From contig NZ_CAMDRE010000001.1 of assembly GCF_945906775.1 (NCBI RefSeq), positions 2,046,001 through 2,110,000 of the forward strand: a stretch of DNA of 64,000 nt. Reading direction: 5' to 3'. The notes under the pieces were generated by a model that had not been told where the DNA came from, did no database searches, and saw only the letters and a list, made by a program, of their open reading frames with translations. The stretch is from Citrobacter sp. Marseille-Q6884. GTDB lineage: Bacteria; Pseudomonadota; Gammaproteobacteria; Enterobacterales; Enterobacteriaceae. Positions within the stretch are counted from its first letter, which is position 1; every line of letters begins with the position of its first letter. Both the position numbers and the translations under genes were made by a program. Positions 19,215 through 28,068 of the stretch are shown in pieces.

Positions 19215-19267
19215 ATTGTATATTTCTCGTAATGGATGTTAACTTTACTTCTAAGTGAAAGATAATC

Positions 19268-20254
19268 ATGTTTGAACTTATTGCTGAAGCAGCTTCCAGT
19301 ATCAATGCCTTTTCTCTGGCCCAGCGTATTGCTGCTTTTAATGTTCCTGTCCTTATTCATGGTGAAACGGGAACGGGTAAAGAATGTGTAGCAAAATTTA
19401 TACATTCTATTGCATTCTCACAGGACCAATACGCGCCTTATATCGGTGTTAACTGCGCGGCTATCCCTGAAAATATGCTTGAGGCGACATTATTTGGTTA
19501 TGACAAAGGTGCGTTTACGGGAGCGATTGCGAGCGTACCGGGAAAAATGGAATTAGCCAATAATGGGACATTACTGCTCGATGAGATCGGTGATATGCCT
19601 TTAGCACTGCAGGCGAAGATATTGCGTGTCTTGCAGGAACAGCAGGTTGAGCGCTTAGGCAGCAATCGTTTAATAAAACTCAACTTCCGTCTGATTGCCT
19701 GCACCAATAAAAATCTTGAGGAAGAAGTCGCTGCAGGTCGGTTTAGAGAAGATCTTTACTACCGACTCTCGGTTATTCCAGTGACCATGCCGCCACTGCG
19801 TGAGCGTATGGAAGATATTATCCCGTTAGCGGAGTCTTTTATCAAAAAGTACTCCACGGTTCTGGTCAAAAATATCAAGCTTTCTGAATCATCACGACGT
19901 GCATTGCTCAGCTATGCATGGCCGGGGAATGTGCGCCAGCTCGAAAATGCCATTCAACGCGGCATGATCCTCAATCGTGATGGGGTGATTTATCCCGATA
20001 CGTTAGGACTTCCGTCAATTGAGTCGGATTCATGGAGCGAGCCGGAATGGCAACCGAAACCCCGTGTGCAATTAACGGAAAGCGATAATCTGGGACAACA
20101 TGGCCGCAGTGCGCAGTATCAATATATTGCCGACCTGATGCGTAAATATCAGGGCAATAAAACAAAAATTGCTGATTTATTAGGAATTACCCCACGTGCG
20201 CTTCGTTATCGTCTGGCGTCGATGCGAAAACAGGGAATAGAAATCTTCTCCTGA
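19268..20254 (+). CDS. lafK: Sigma-54-dependent activator LafK, without receiver domain
   Basis: 328 residues. The AAA+ activator domain begins almost at the N terminus: Walker A GETGTGKE at 32-39, the sigma-54-contacting GAFTGA loop at 81-86 and Walker B LLLDEIGD at 102-109. A Fis-type helix-turn-helix closes the protein (NKTKIADLLGITPRALRYRL). No receiver or sensor domain precedes the AAA+ module, and an in-frame stop lies four codons before the ATG. It is the expected class II activator of the lateral flagellar genes, and the two sigma-54 promoters in this locus are its likely targets. First gene of the rightward lafK-lfiEFGHIJ run. Confidence 0.93.
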   Translation: MFELIAEAASSINAFSLAQRIAAFNVPVLIHGETGTGKECVAKFIHSIAFSQDQYAPYIGVNCAAIPENMLEATLFGYDKGAFTGAIASVPGKMELANNGTLLLDEIGDMPLALQAKILRVLQEQQVERLGSNRLIKLNFRLIACTNKNLEEEVAAGRFREDLYYRLSVIPVTMPPLRERMEDIIPLAESFIKKYSTVLVKNIKLSESSRRALLSYAWPGNVRQLENAIQRGMILNRDGVIYPDTLGLPSIESDSWSEPEWQPKPRVQLTESDNLGQHGRSAQYQYIADLMRKYQGNKTKIADLLGITPRALRYRLASMRKQGIEIFS

Positions 20255-20300
20255 ATCAATCTGTTTTACAGGAAGCGCTTTTTTACTTGAAGAGTAGGTC

Positions 20301-20663
20301 ATGAGCATAAATACGATCACCCCAGCCAGTACGATGCAGACGCAGATGATGCAGGACATGCTGCAGATGAAAGCCGTCGCACAGGCACCTGTACTGTCGC
20401 CGATGCAGATTAACGCCGTCGGCGCGCAATCTGCGACCTCACAGGTTTCATTTAACCAGGTCCTGCAAGGCGCGCTCAATCATGTTGATCAATTTCAGCA
20501 GGTTGCGGACCAAAAACAAACGGCCATTGAGATGGGGAAAAGTGATGACCTGGCGGGGGCAATGATCGCCAGCCAGCAGGCATCGCTATCGTTTTCCGCG
20601 TTGGTACAGGTAAGAAATAAAGTCGCTTCCGGATTCAATGACCTGATGAGCATGTCAGTGTAA
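20301..20663 (+). CDS. lfiE: Lateral flagellar rod/MS-ring junction protein LfiE (FliE)
   Basis: 120 residues; FliE size (about 104-120). The C-terminal part (FNQVLQGALNHVDQFQQVADQKQTA ... AMIASQQASLSFSALVQVRNKVASGFNDLM) has the FliE helical pattern. FliE is an early export substrate that joins the MS ring to the proximal rod. It lies 46 bp after lafK and 4 bp before lfiF. Confidence 0.93.
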   Translation: MSINTITPASTMQTQMMQDMLQMKAVAQAPVLSPMQINAVGAQSATSQVSFNQVLQGALNHVDQFQQVADQKQTAIEMGKSDDLAGAMIASQQASLSFSALVQVRNKVASGFNDLMSMSV

Positions 20664-20667
20664 CGCT

Positions 20668-22344
20668 ATGAATGAATTAATAAAAAAATTAACACAGCAG
20701 TTGCCGTCGTTCTCCTTCCGGCTGGAAGGGAATAAACGCTGGGCGTTACTGGCGGCAGCGGCGGTTGCGGCCACTGCGATCATTGTGAGCGTACTGTGGA
20801 ACGGGAATCACGGCTATGTCTCGCTATATGGTCGTCAGGAGAATCTCCCGGTTTCACAGATAGTCACGGTGCTGGACGGCGAAAAGCTGGACTACCGCAT
20901 CGATCCGCAAAGCGGGCAGATTCTGGTGCCGGAAGAAGCGCTTTCTAAAACGCGAATGACGCTCGCGGCCAAAGGTGTACAGGCGACGTTGCCTGGCGGC
21001 TATGAGCTGATGGACAAAGATGAAGTACTGGGCGCCAGCCAGTTTGTGCAGAACATTCGCTATAAGCGCAGCCTGGAAGGGGAACTGGCTCAAAGCATCA
21101 TGACGCTGGATGCCGTAGAAAGCGCCCGCGTGCATCTGGCGCTGAACGAAGAGAGTTCGTTTGTCGTCAGTGATGAGCCGCAAAACAGCGCCTCGGTCGT
21201 GGTGCGTCTGCATTATGGCAGCAAGATGGATATGGACCAGGTGAATGCGGTTGTGCATCTGGTGTCCGGCAGCGTGCCGAATCTGCAAGCGTCGAAAGTG
21301 AGCGTCGTCGATCAGGCCGGCAATTTACTGTCCGACGGTATTGGTGCCGGAGAAGCGGTTTCTGCAGCGACGCGTAAACGCGATCAGATCCTGAAGGATA
21401 TTCAGGACAAAACACGCGCCAGCATGGCCAATGTTCTCGATTCACTGGTAGGAACAGGCAACTACCGGGTCAGCGTTATGCCCGATCTCGATCTGAGTAA
21501 TATCGACGAAACCCAGGAACATTATGGCGATACGCCAAAGGTTAACCGTGAAGAAACGATCCTCGACAGCGATACCAATCAAATCGCCATGGGGATACCC
21601 GGCTCGCTGAGTAACCGTCCTCCACTGGCGCCAAACCAGACGGCGAACGGTACCAATCCGACGGAGGAACCGCGCCAACCCGCTGCGCTCTCGAAACACA
21701 GTGAAAATAAGCGGGACTATACCTGGGACCGCAGTGTTGAGCATATTCAGCATCCTGGCTTTGATATCAAGCGATTGAATGTGGCGGTCGTACTCAATCA
21801 GAGCGCGCCGGCACTGAAAAACTGGAAACCGGAACAAACCGAACAGCTGACGGCGCTGCTGAATAACGCTGCCGGGATTGATGCCAAACGTGGCGATAAT
21901 CTTTCGCTTTCGTTGCTTAACTTTGTGCCACAGGCGATCCCCGCTGAGCCGCAGATCCCGCTATGGAAGGATGACAACATTCTGGCCTGGGTTCGTCTGA
22001 TCGGTAGCGGCCTGCTGGCTCTGCTGCTGCTCGTCTTCGTGGTCCGTCCGATCATGAAACGTCTGACCGCTGACCGCCGGAGAACCGTGACGCCTGAACT
22101 GGCGCTGAATACCGCCTCTCAGGCCGCGATTCCAGCAATCGAGCCGCATTTTGCACCGACAGATGACGACCGTAAAAGTATTGAACTGCCTTCTTTCCCG
22201 GGAGACGACAGCCTGCCTTCGCAGAGTTCCGGTCTGGAAGTGAAACTTGAGTTCCTGCAAAAACTGGCGATGAGCGACACCGATCGTGTCGCTGAAGTTC
22301 TCAGACAATGGATAACCAGCAATGAGCGAATTGACAACAAGTAA
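20668..22344 (+). CDS. lfiF: Lateral flagellar MS-ring protein LfiF (FliF)
   Basis: 558 residues, near the usual FliF length. It has an N-terminal membrane helix (about 27-46), ring-building motifs (LAAKGVQATLPGGYELMDKD and the VRLHYGSKMD region) and a large periplasmic part. A second membrane helix lies near 445-465, and the cytoplasmic tail binds FliG. It forms the MS ring on which the motor is built. Its 3' end overlaps lfiG by 23 bp. Confidence 0.96.
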   Translation: MNELIKKLTQQLPSFSFRLEGNKRWALLAAAAVAATAIIVSVLWNGNHGYVSLYGRQENLPVSQIVTVLDGEKLDYRIDPQSGQILVPEEALSKTRMTLAAKGVQATLPGGYELMDKDEVLGASQFVQNIRYKRSLEGELAQSIMTLDAVESARVHLALNEESSFVVSDEPQNSASVVVRLHYGSKMDMDQVNAVVHLVSGSVPNLQASKVSVVDQAGNLLSDGIGAGEAVSAATRKRDQILKDIQDKTRASMANVLDSLVGTGNYRVSVMPDLDLSNIDETQEHYGDTPKVNREETILDSDTNQIAMGIPGSLSNRPPLAPNQTANGTNPTEEPRQPAALSKHSENKRDYTWDRSVEHIQHPGFDIKRLNVAVVLNQSAPALKNWKPEQTEQLTALLNNAAGIDAKRGDNLSLSLLNFVPQAIPAEPQIPLWKDDNILAWVRLIGSGLLALLLLVFVVRPIMKRLTADRRRTVTPELALNTASQAAIPAIEPHFAPTDDDRKSIELPSFPGDDSLPSQSSGLEVKLEFLQKLAMSDTDRVAEVLRQWITSNERIDNK

Positions 22345-23338
22345 CGGCAGTAACAACAGCTACCTGGAACAGGCAGCCATTCTCTTGTTGTGTCTGGGAG
22401 AGGAAGCGGCCGCCACGGTGATGCAAAAACTCAGCCGCGAAGAAGTGGTACGTCTGAGTGAAAATATGGCGCGCCTGTCTGGGGTAAAAACCAGCATGGC
22501 GAAAAAAGTCATCAACAACTTTTTCGATGAATTCCGTGAGCAAAGCGGCATCAACGGCGCATCGCGCTCCATGCTGCAAGGGATCCTGAACAAAGCGTTG
22601 GGCACTGAAATTGCCAGCAGCGTTATCAATGGGATCTACGGTGATGAGATCCGATCCCGTATGGCGCGTTTGCAGTGGGTCGAACCTCGCCAACTGGCGA
22701 TCTTGATCTCGGAAGAACACCTGCAGCTGCAGGCCGTTTTTCTGGCTTTTCTGACGCCGGAAATCTCCGCCACGGTGCTCTCTTATATGAGTGAGTCAGT
22801 GCAAAACGAGATCCTCTATCGGGTTGCGAAGCTTAATGACGTAAACCGTGATGTGGTGGATGAACTGGATCGCCTGATCGAACGTGGGCTGTCGGTCCTG
22901 TCCGAACATGGATCGAAAGTCAAAGGTATCAAGCAGGCGGCGGATATCGTTAACCGTTTCCAGGGCAACCAGCAGATGATCCTCGATCAACTTCGCGAAC
23001 GTGATGAAGATGTTCTGGAGCAGTTGCAGGATGAAATGTACGACTTCTTTATTCTGAGCCGTCAAAGCGATGAAGTGCGTCGCCGTCTGCTCGACGAAGT
23101 GCCGATGGAAGACTGGGCGGTGGCGCTCAAAGGCACTGAGGCGCTGTTGCGTCGCTCTATTTATGCCGTGATGCCAAAGCGCCAGGTACAGCAACTGGAG
23201 TCCATTACCTCGCGTCTTGGTCCGGTACCGGTGAGTCGTATTGAACAAATCCGCCGTGAAATCATGGGGATTGCCCGTGAGCTTGAGGAAGCGGGTGAAA
23301 TTCAGCTTCAGCTGTTTGCTGAACAGACGGCGGAGTAA
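22322..23338 (+). CDS. lfiG: Lateral flagellar motor switch protein LfiG (FliG)
   Basis: 338 residues, typical FliG. N-terminal, middle (EHLQLQAVFLAFL, where the EHPQ motif of FliG reads EHLQ) and C-terminal domains are present, the latter with the charged torque helix (DEVRRRLLDEVPMEDWAV). It couples the stator units LafT/LafU to rotation of the C ring. The Pro-to-Leu change in EHPQ is a small oddity in the FliM-binding motif. The start overlaps lfiF. Confidence 0.95.
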   Translation: MSELTTSNGSNNSYLEQAAILLLCLGEEAAATVMQKLSREEVVRLSENMARLSGVKTSMAKKVINNFFDEFREQSGINGASRSMLQGILNKALGTEIASSVINGIYGDEIRSRMARLQWVEPRQLAILISEEHLQLQAVFLAFLTPEISATVLSYMSESVQNEILYRVAKLNDVNRDVVDELDRLIERGLSVLSEHGSKVKGIKQAADIVNRFQGNQQMILDQLRERDEDVLEQLQDEMYDFFILSRQSDEVRRRLLDEVPMEDWAVALKGTEALLRRSIYAVMPKRQVQQLESITSRLGPVPVSRIEQIRREIMGIARELEEAGEIQLQLFAEQTAE

Positions 23339-23341
23339 ACC

Positions 23342-24052
23342 ATGGCGATTGAAACCATCCGTGGTCGTTACCGACTGCACCGCTTTCCTCCTCGCCAGCG
23401 TCACCTGCCAACAGAGCAGTTAACGCCGGGCATTACCCCAGCGGATTATCAGCGCCAGCTAATGGACGGTTTCCAGGAAGGGCTGCAAAAAGGCTTTGAA
23501 CAGGGAATGGCTGAGGGGCAAGAGCAGGGCTTTCAGGAAGGGCATCAAAAAGGCCATGAAGAGGGCGTGCGTCAGGGGTACACCGAAGGCAGCCTGGCCG
23601 GGCAACAGGAAGGGCGTAAACAATTTATGCAGGCGGCGCTGCCTCTCGATAGTCTCTCGGGCAAAGTGAACGATTACCTGGCGCACATTCAGCGCAAACA
23701 GCGGGAAGACCTGCTGCAACTGGTGGAAAAAGTGACCCGTCAGGTGATTCGTTGCGAACTGGCACTGCAGCCAACCCAGCTATTGTCGCTGGTGGAAGAG
23801 GCGATCTCTGCTTTTCCTGCCATGCCTGAGTCGCTGCAGGTGCTGCTCAGCAACGAAGAGTTTGTGCGCATTAAAGATGCGGCGCCGGAAAAGGTCAATG
23901 AATGGGGGCTGACGCCATCACCTGATTTGCATGTGGGTGAGTGTCGGGTCATTACGGATAAGTCAGAGCTGGATATCGGCTGTGAGCATCGACTCGACCA
24001 ATGCATGAGCGCATTAAAAGAGACACTGCTTCCGGAGCCTCAGGGTGAGTGA
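23342..24052 (+). CDS. lfiH: Lateral flagellar export regulator LfiH (FliH)
   Basis: 236 residues. A run of GxxxG-type repeats (QEGLQKGFEQGMAEGQEQG and following, about residues 45-95) is the hallmark of FliH. The C-terminal part resembles the V-ATPase E-subunit-like domain that binds the export ATPase. It inhibits and docks the ATPase LfiI at the C ring through LfiN. Three bases separate it from lfiG and it overlaps lfiI by 8 bp. Confidence 0.93.
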   Translation: MAIETIRGRYRLHRFPPRQRHLPTEQLTPGITPADYQRQLMDGFQEGLQKGFEQGMAEGQEQGFQEGHQKGHEEGVRQGYTEGSLAGQQEGRKQFMQAALPLDSLSGKVNDYLAHIQRKQREDLLQLVEKVTRQVIRCELALQPTQLLSLVEEAISAFPAMPESLQVLLSNEEFVRIKDAAPEKVNEWGLTPSPDLHVGECRVITDKSELDIGCEHRLDQCMSALKETLLPEPQGE

Positions 24053-25388
24053 CCTTTCATTCTTCGATAACGCCCTGCGTTCCATTGAATCTATTCCGCT
24101 CGCCCGGGTTGCCGGGCGGCTGGTGCGTGTAAACGGCATTCTGCTGGAGAGCGTGGGCTGCCCGTTGATGACCGGCCAACTGTGTCGTGTCGAAAGTGCC
24201 AACCACACGCTGATTGATGCGCAGGCCGTGGGTTTTAATCGCGATATCACCTACCTGATGCCTTTTAAACATCCCGTGGGATTAATGGCCGGCGCACGCG
24301 TATTTCCTGAAGAAAAAGCCCAGGAGATCCTGATTAGTGAAAGCTGGCTGGGTCGGGTGGTCAATGGCCTGGGCGAACCCCTGGATGCCAAAGGCCGACT
24401 GACCGGTAATGACGTGCTGCCCCCCCAGGCGCCGTCCATCAATCCGCTGACGCGCCAGTCCGTAAATCAGCCGCTGGATGTCGGTGTGAAAGCGATCAAT
24501 GGCCTATTGACCATTGGTAAAGGCCAGCGTGTGGGGTTAATGGCCGGGAGCGGTGTAGGGAAGAGCGTACTGCTGGGGATGATCACCCGCCAGACCAAAG
24601 CCGACATCGTCGTGGTGGGGTTAATTGGTGAACGCGGACGCGAAGTGAAAGAGTTTATCGATCACTCGCTGGGGGCGGAAGGGCTGGCAAAATCCATTAT
24701 TGTGGCCGCTCCGGCAGATGAATCGCCATTGATGCGCCTAAAAGCCACCGAGCTTTGCCACTCTATCGCCGCCTGGTTTCGTGACCGCGGGCACCACGTT
24801 TTATTGCTGGTGGATTCGCTAACACGCTATGCCATGGCGCAGCGTGAAATTGCACTTTCACTGGGCGAGCCGCCGGCAACCAAAGGTTATCCGCCGTCCG
24901 CATTTGGCATGATCCCGAAGCTGGTGGAAAGCGCGGGTAATAGCGAGAGCGAAGGATCGATGACCGCCATTTATACCGTCCTGGCGGAAGGGGACGATCA
25001 GCAGGACCCGATCGTCGACTGTGCGCGTGCGGTGCTGGACGGGCATATCGTGCTGACCCGTAAGCTGGCGGAGGCCGGGCATTATCCGGCGATTGATATC
25101 GGTCAGTCGATCAGTCGTTGCATGACGCAGGTGACAAGCTATGAGCATCAGCAGTCAGCGCGGTTACTCAAGCAAAACTATGCCACCTATATGGATATCA
25201 AGCCGTTGATCCCTCTGGGGGGATATGTGGCTGGCGCGGATCCGGGCGTTGATAAAGCCGTCAAAGCATTTCCCGCCATCGAGCGCTTTTTGCGTCAGGA
25301 AGTCAGTGAACCCGCCTCACTTGAATTGGTGCAAAGCCGACTACAGACCCTTTTCCCGGTCGCTAAGAAAGCAGAAGGTAAGTCATGA
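24045..25388 (+). CDS. lfiI: Lateral flagellar export ATPase LfiI (FliI)
   Basis: 447 residues starting at GTG 24045, with GGAG 11 bases upstream. Walker A is AGSGVGKS; the catalytic Glu lies in GLIGERGREV and Walker B in LLLVDSLTRYAMAQRE. It is homologous to the F1 beta subunit and forms the hexamer that feeds substrates to the export gate. Overlaps lfiH by 8 bp and lfiJ by ATGA. Confidence 0.96.
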   Translation: MSDLSFFDNALRSIESIPLARVAGRLVRVNGILLESVGCPLMTGQLCRVESANHTLIDAQAVGFNRDITYLMPFKHPVGLMAGARVFPEEKAQEILISESWLGRVVNGLGEPLDAKGRLTGNDVLPPQAPSINPLTRQSVNQPLDVGVKAINGLLTIGKGQRVGLMAGSGVGKSVLLGMITRQTKADIVVVGLIGERGREVKEFIDHSLGAEGLAKSIIVAAPADESPLMRLKATELCHSIAAWFRDRGHHVLLLVDSLTRYAMAQREIALSLGEPPATKGYPPSAFGMIPKLVESAGNSESEGSMTAIYTVLAEGDDQQDPIVDCARAVLDGHIVLTRKLAEAGHYPAIDIGQSISRCMTQVTSYEHQQSARLLKQNYATYMDIKPLIPLGGYVAGADPGVDKAVKAFPAIERFLRQEVSEPASLELVQSRLQTLFPVAKKAEGKS

Positions 25389-25825
25389 TGCGACAGATTA
25401 TTGACACGCTCGCGCAGTTGCAGCGCCTGCGAGATAAATCGGTAAAAGACATGACGGTGCAACTTGCTCAACAGAAGCAGGTTTGTGCCGGCTATGAAAA
25501 TAACATCAAAGCGCTGGGCTATCTCATTCAAAAAACGGGAACCGGTGTCGATGCCCCTTCCGCTGAGTCGCTCAAAAATGTGACGGGATACAAAGGCACG
25601 CTGCGTTCGGTTATCGCCTGGCAAGAGCAGGAGAAGACACTGGCCAAAATTAAAGAAACCCGTATCCAGAAGAACCTGGTTACCGCCGCCTGCGAAGAGA
25701 AAATCGTCGCTATGACGCTGGATGATAAGCGCCACGCGTTGAATCATGAGGCTTTCGTTAAAGAACAAAAAGCGGTCGATGAAATTGCCGCACAGTGCTG
25801 GTTAAGGCAGAAGGTGTTGGGTTGA
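25385..25825 (+). CDS. lfiJ: Lateral flagellar export chaperone LfiJ (FliJ)
   Basis: 146 residues, almost fully helical and rich in Gln/Lys/Glu with heptad character, as in FliJ (about 147 residues). FliJ forms the coiled-coil stalk in the ATPase ring. It is the last structural gene of the lafK-lfiJ run. Its stop codon lies 2 bp before the TagD-like gene, so transcription very probably continues into the glycan cassette. Confidence 0.92.
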   Translation: MMRQIIDTLAQLQRLRDKSVKDMTVQLAQQKQVCAGYENNIKALGYLIQKTGTGVDAPSAESLKNVTGYKGTLRSVIAWQEQEKTLAKIKETRIQKNLVTAACEEKIVAMTLDDKRHALNHEAFVKEQKAVDEIAAQCWLRQKVLG

Positions 25826-25827
25826 CG

Positions 25828-26226
25828 ATGAAAACGGTGATTACCTTTGGCACCTTTGACGTTTTTCATATTGGCCATCTACGTATTCTTGAACGTGCCG
25901 GAAAACTCGGGGAACGCCTGATCGTTGGCGTATCTTCAGATCAGCTGAATATGCAGAAAAAAGTCCGAATGCCGATTTACAGTCAAAATGATCGCATGGG
26001 GATTGTTGCCGGGCTGAAATGTGTAGACAGCGTGTTCCTCGAAGAGTCGCTGGAGCAAAAAGCGGATTATATTCGCCAGTTCAAGGCCGATATCCTGGTC
26101 ATGGGTGACGATTGGGCAGGACGCTTTGATAGTTTGTCTTACCTGTGCGAAGTGGTCTATTTCCCCAGAACACCTTCGATATCGACGACTTCGATAATAG
26201 AAGTCGTGAGAAATATTAACTATTAG
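25828..26226 (+). CDS. Glycerol-3-phosphate cytidylyltransferase-like protein (TagD family)
   Basis: 133 residues from ATG 25828, in frame with a longer ORF from 25795 that would overlap lfiJ; the family starts at MKTVITFGTFD. It has the nucleotidyltransferase signature GTFDVFHIGH at 8-17 (HxGH) and the RTPSISTT motif at 115-122, equivalent to RTEGISTT of TagD. TagD makes CDP-glycerol from CTP and sn-glycerol 3-phosphate. Two CDP-glycerol transferase domain proteins are encoded nearby, so the activated donor and its users lie together. Two bp after lfiJ, probably translationally coupled. Confidence 0.9.
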   Translation: MKTVITFGTFDVFHIGHLRILERAGKLGERLIVGVSSDQLNMQKKVRMPIYSQNDRMGIVAGLKCVDSVFLEESLEQKADYIRQFKADILVMGDDWAGRFDSLSYLCEVVYFPRTPSISTTSIIEVVRNINY

Positions 26227-26235
26227 AGTGTTTAC

Positions 26236-26898
26236 ATGTTGGTACATGGTCGGGATTCAAATGGCAATGCGATATATTATCGAGGTCAACTCAAGCATCG
26301 TGTAGAGATACGTTTTTTTGGCAGTAATAATATTCTGATTATTCATGATACTGTTAAAACACTGACTGGTCGTATCGATTTCTATGGCAATGGAGGACAT
26401 TTCTCTTTGGGGGCGATGGCATCCTTTCGAGGCAGAGTGATTGTTGGTAATAAATGCAAGGTCAGTATTGGCAACAACACAACGGTGACAGGAAATTGTT
26501 TTATCAATACAGCAGAGGCAACTAATGTCGTTATCGGTGATGATTGTATGATTGCAACTGATACTGTGTTGAGAACACATGACTCGCACCCTATTTTTGA
26601 TGTTTTGACGAACAATAGAATCAATATCGCCAAATCGATAAGTATTGGTAATCATGTATGGTTAGGTGATCAGGTTATCGTACTGGCGGGAGCCACCATT
26701 GCAGATGGCAGCATGATTGGTATCAGAGGGTTAGTGACAGGTATTATCCCAAACAATTGTATTGCAGTTGGCTCTCCGGCCCAAGTTATAAGAAAAAACA
26801 TTGCATGGGAAAGGCCTAATCTAAATAAAACTAAATTAAATGTTACTCAAGATGCCAGTGATATTGAACTTAGTTTATATTGGGGTGAAACAAAATAA
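26236..26898 (+). CDS. Left-handed beta-helix acyltransferase (hexapeptide-repeat O-acetyltransferase-like)
   Basis: 220 residues. The central and C-terminal parts show hexapeptide-type turns (VIVGNKCKVSIGNN, VVIGDDCMIATDT, ISIGNHVWLGDQVIVLAGATI) and a family-typical active-site His in RTHDSHPIFD, then AVGSPAQVIRKNI. Such enzymes transfer acetyl or other acyl groups from CoA onto sugars. The likely substrate is the glycan made by this cassette. It starts 9 bp after the TagD-like gene. Codon and base usage turn clearly AT-rich from here on, unlike the flagellar genes. Confidence 0.85.
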   Translation: MLVHGRDSNGNAIYYRGQLKHRVEIRFFGSNNILIIHDTVKTLTGRIDFYGNGGHFSLGAMASFRGRVIVGNKCKVSIGNNTTVTGNCFINTAEATNVVIGDDCMIATDTVLRTHDSHPIFDVLTNNRINIAKSISIGNHVWLGDQVIVLAGATIADGSMIGIRGLVTGIIPNNCIAVGSPAQVIRKNIAWERPNLNKTKLNVTQDASDIELSLYWGETK

Positions 26899-26937
26899 TA
26901 ATTTTGCTAATTATATTTTATTGATAGGTGATGATAT

Positions 26938-27987
26938 ATGGGAAAAACAGTATTTCTTCTAAATGATACCGAAGATTTTTATCACTGGGGATGTAACGGA
27001 ACCTCATTGCAGATCAAAAAACAATTATCAAAAATGGGTGTGAAGCAAATATTATCTTTGCCAGTATATACTATCCCGTTATTATCAAATATACCTTTAA
27101 AAGTAAATGCTATTGGAACACGTGAAACCTTCATTCAACAATTTGCCCCTATTGCGAATGCCATGAATGCCAGTGACTTCATCGTTGTGAATGGCGAAGG
27201 AACGATCCACGATTTCAAACCAGGTGTGAGAGCCTTACTTTTTCTAATCATTGCAGCAAAGAAATTTTTTAATAAGAAAGTATATCTTATTAATCACTCT
27301 TGTTATCCAAATACATCGGAAGAAAATGCGCTAAATTTTTACCGAGAAGCTTATCGCTCCTGTGAATATATAGCAGCAAGAGAAAGTCTTTCTTCTCTAA
27401 TTATACGGGCGGTGCTGGGGGTCCCCTGTGTTGAGTCTTTTGATAGTTTACCGCTGACCATCAGAGAGATACAAGATAAAATACCAGAAAGTTTAATCTC
27501 TGAGAAATATGTCTGTATTTCTGGTGCAGTTAATTATAATACATTAAGAACAGGTTATATTATTGAAAAAATAAAATCTAAATTTCCAAACCATAAAATA
27601 GTATATCTGGCTGGGTCAAAGAAAGAAGGAATACGTAAAACTGAACAGTCAGTGATTGCGCACTATCTGGAAAATATGCCAGATATACTGGTCTTTGACG
27701 CAAAAAGTTTAGAAGATTGGCTTTCAATAATAAAACACTGCTCCGTATTAGTTTCCGGGCGATATCACTTTACCATTGCAGCAGCCTGTTTTGGAACGCC
27801 GGTAATTTACTTTCCATCCAACACACCGAAAATTGAAGTGATAGCCTATGATAATGGCTTACCCAAGTCTGTGTCGACCCAAGAAGAATTCTATCAGATG
27901 ATGGATTCATTAGACGATATTGTGTGGGATAATAAATTAGAGGATTTGTGTGTGAAAGCTGAAAATAACTATAAATGGAAAAAGTGA
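26938..27987 (+). CDS. Polysaccharide pyruvyl transferase family protein
   Basis: 349 residues with the marks of the pyruvyl transferase family (Pfam PF04230): N-terminal GCNGTS loop near 18-23, VVNGEGTIHDF at 83-93, ARES in the middle and VSGRYHFTIAAACFGTP near the C terminus. These enzymes transfer pyruvate from phosphoenolpyruvate to a sugar as a ketal, giving the polymer a negative charge. The ribosome site AGGTGAT fixes the start. Very AT-rich, so probably acquired. It ends the rightward half of the cassette; a hairpin follows. Confidence 0.85.
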   Translation: MGKTVFLLNDTEDFYHWGCNGTSLQIKKQLSKMGVKQILSLPVYTIPLLSNIPLKVNAIGTRETFIQQFAPIANAMNASDFIVVNGEGTIHDFKPGVRALLFLIIAAKKFFNKKVYLINHSCYPNTSEENALNFYREAYRSCEYIAARESLSSLIIRAVLGVPCVESFDSLPLTIREIQDKIPESLISEKYVCISGAVNYNTLRTGYIIEKIKSKFPNHKIVYLAGSKKEGIRKTEQSVIAHYLENMPDILVFDAKSLEDWLSIIKHCSVLVSGRYHFTIAAACFGTPVIYFPSNTPKIEVIAYDNGLPKSVSTQEEFYQMMDSLDDIVWDNKLEDLCVKAENNYKWKK

Positions 27988-28013
27988 ATCTGATTCGTTT
28001 GTCGTGCTGAATG

Positions 28014-28048
28014 TATCCCTGAAAGTGGAGTGTACATTTTCAGGGATA
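28014..28048. terminator. Hairpin between the two convergent halves of the glycan cassette
   Basis: Perfect 11-bp inverted repeat (TATCCCTGAAA / TTTCAGGGATA) in the 81-bp gap between two converging genes. The T tract is poor on both strands, but position suggests a shared terminator. Confidence 0.65.
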
Positions 28049-28068
28049 GTATTCTTCCATTATCATAT

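Larger units (their letters stand above)
18675..19267. promoter_or_regulatory. AT-rich divergent control region between lfiM and lafK
   Basis: About 590 bp, strongly AT-rich around 18895-19060, and divergent upstream region for the leftward lfiM-lfhA operon and rightward lafK. I found no GG-N10-GC pair typical of sigma-54 promoters on either strand, so the locus is probably switched on here by sigma-70 and outside regulators. It holds the palindrome at 19124 and a 22-codon frame at 19146. The AT content makes H-NS silencing likely, but this is inference. Confidence 0.55.

Noticed and set aside
25795..25827. Extension of the TagD-like protein into lfiJ
   Set aside because: Family members start at the MKT-type Met directly before the GTFD motif, and ATG 25828 is well placed after lfiJ.
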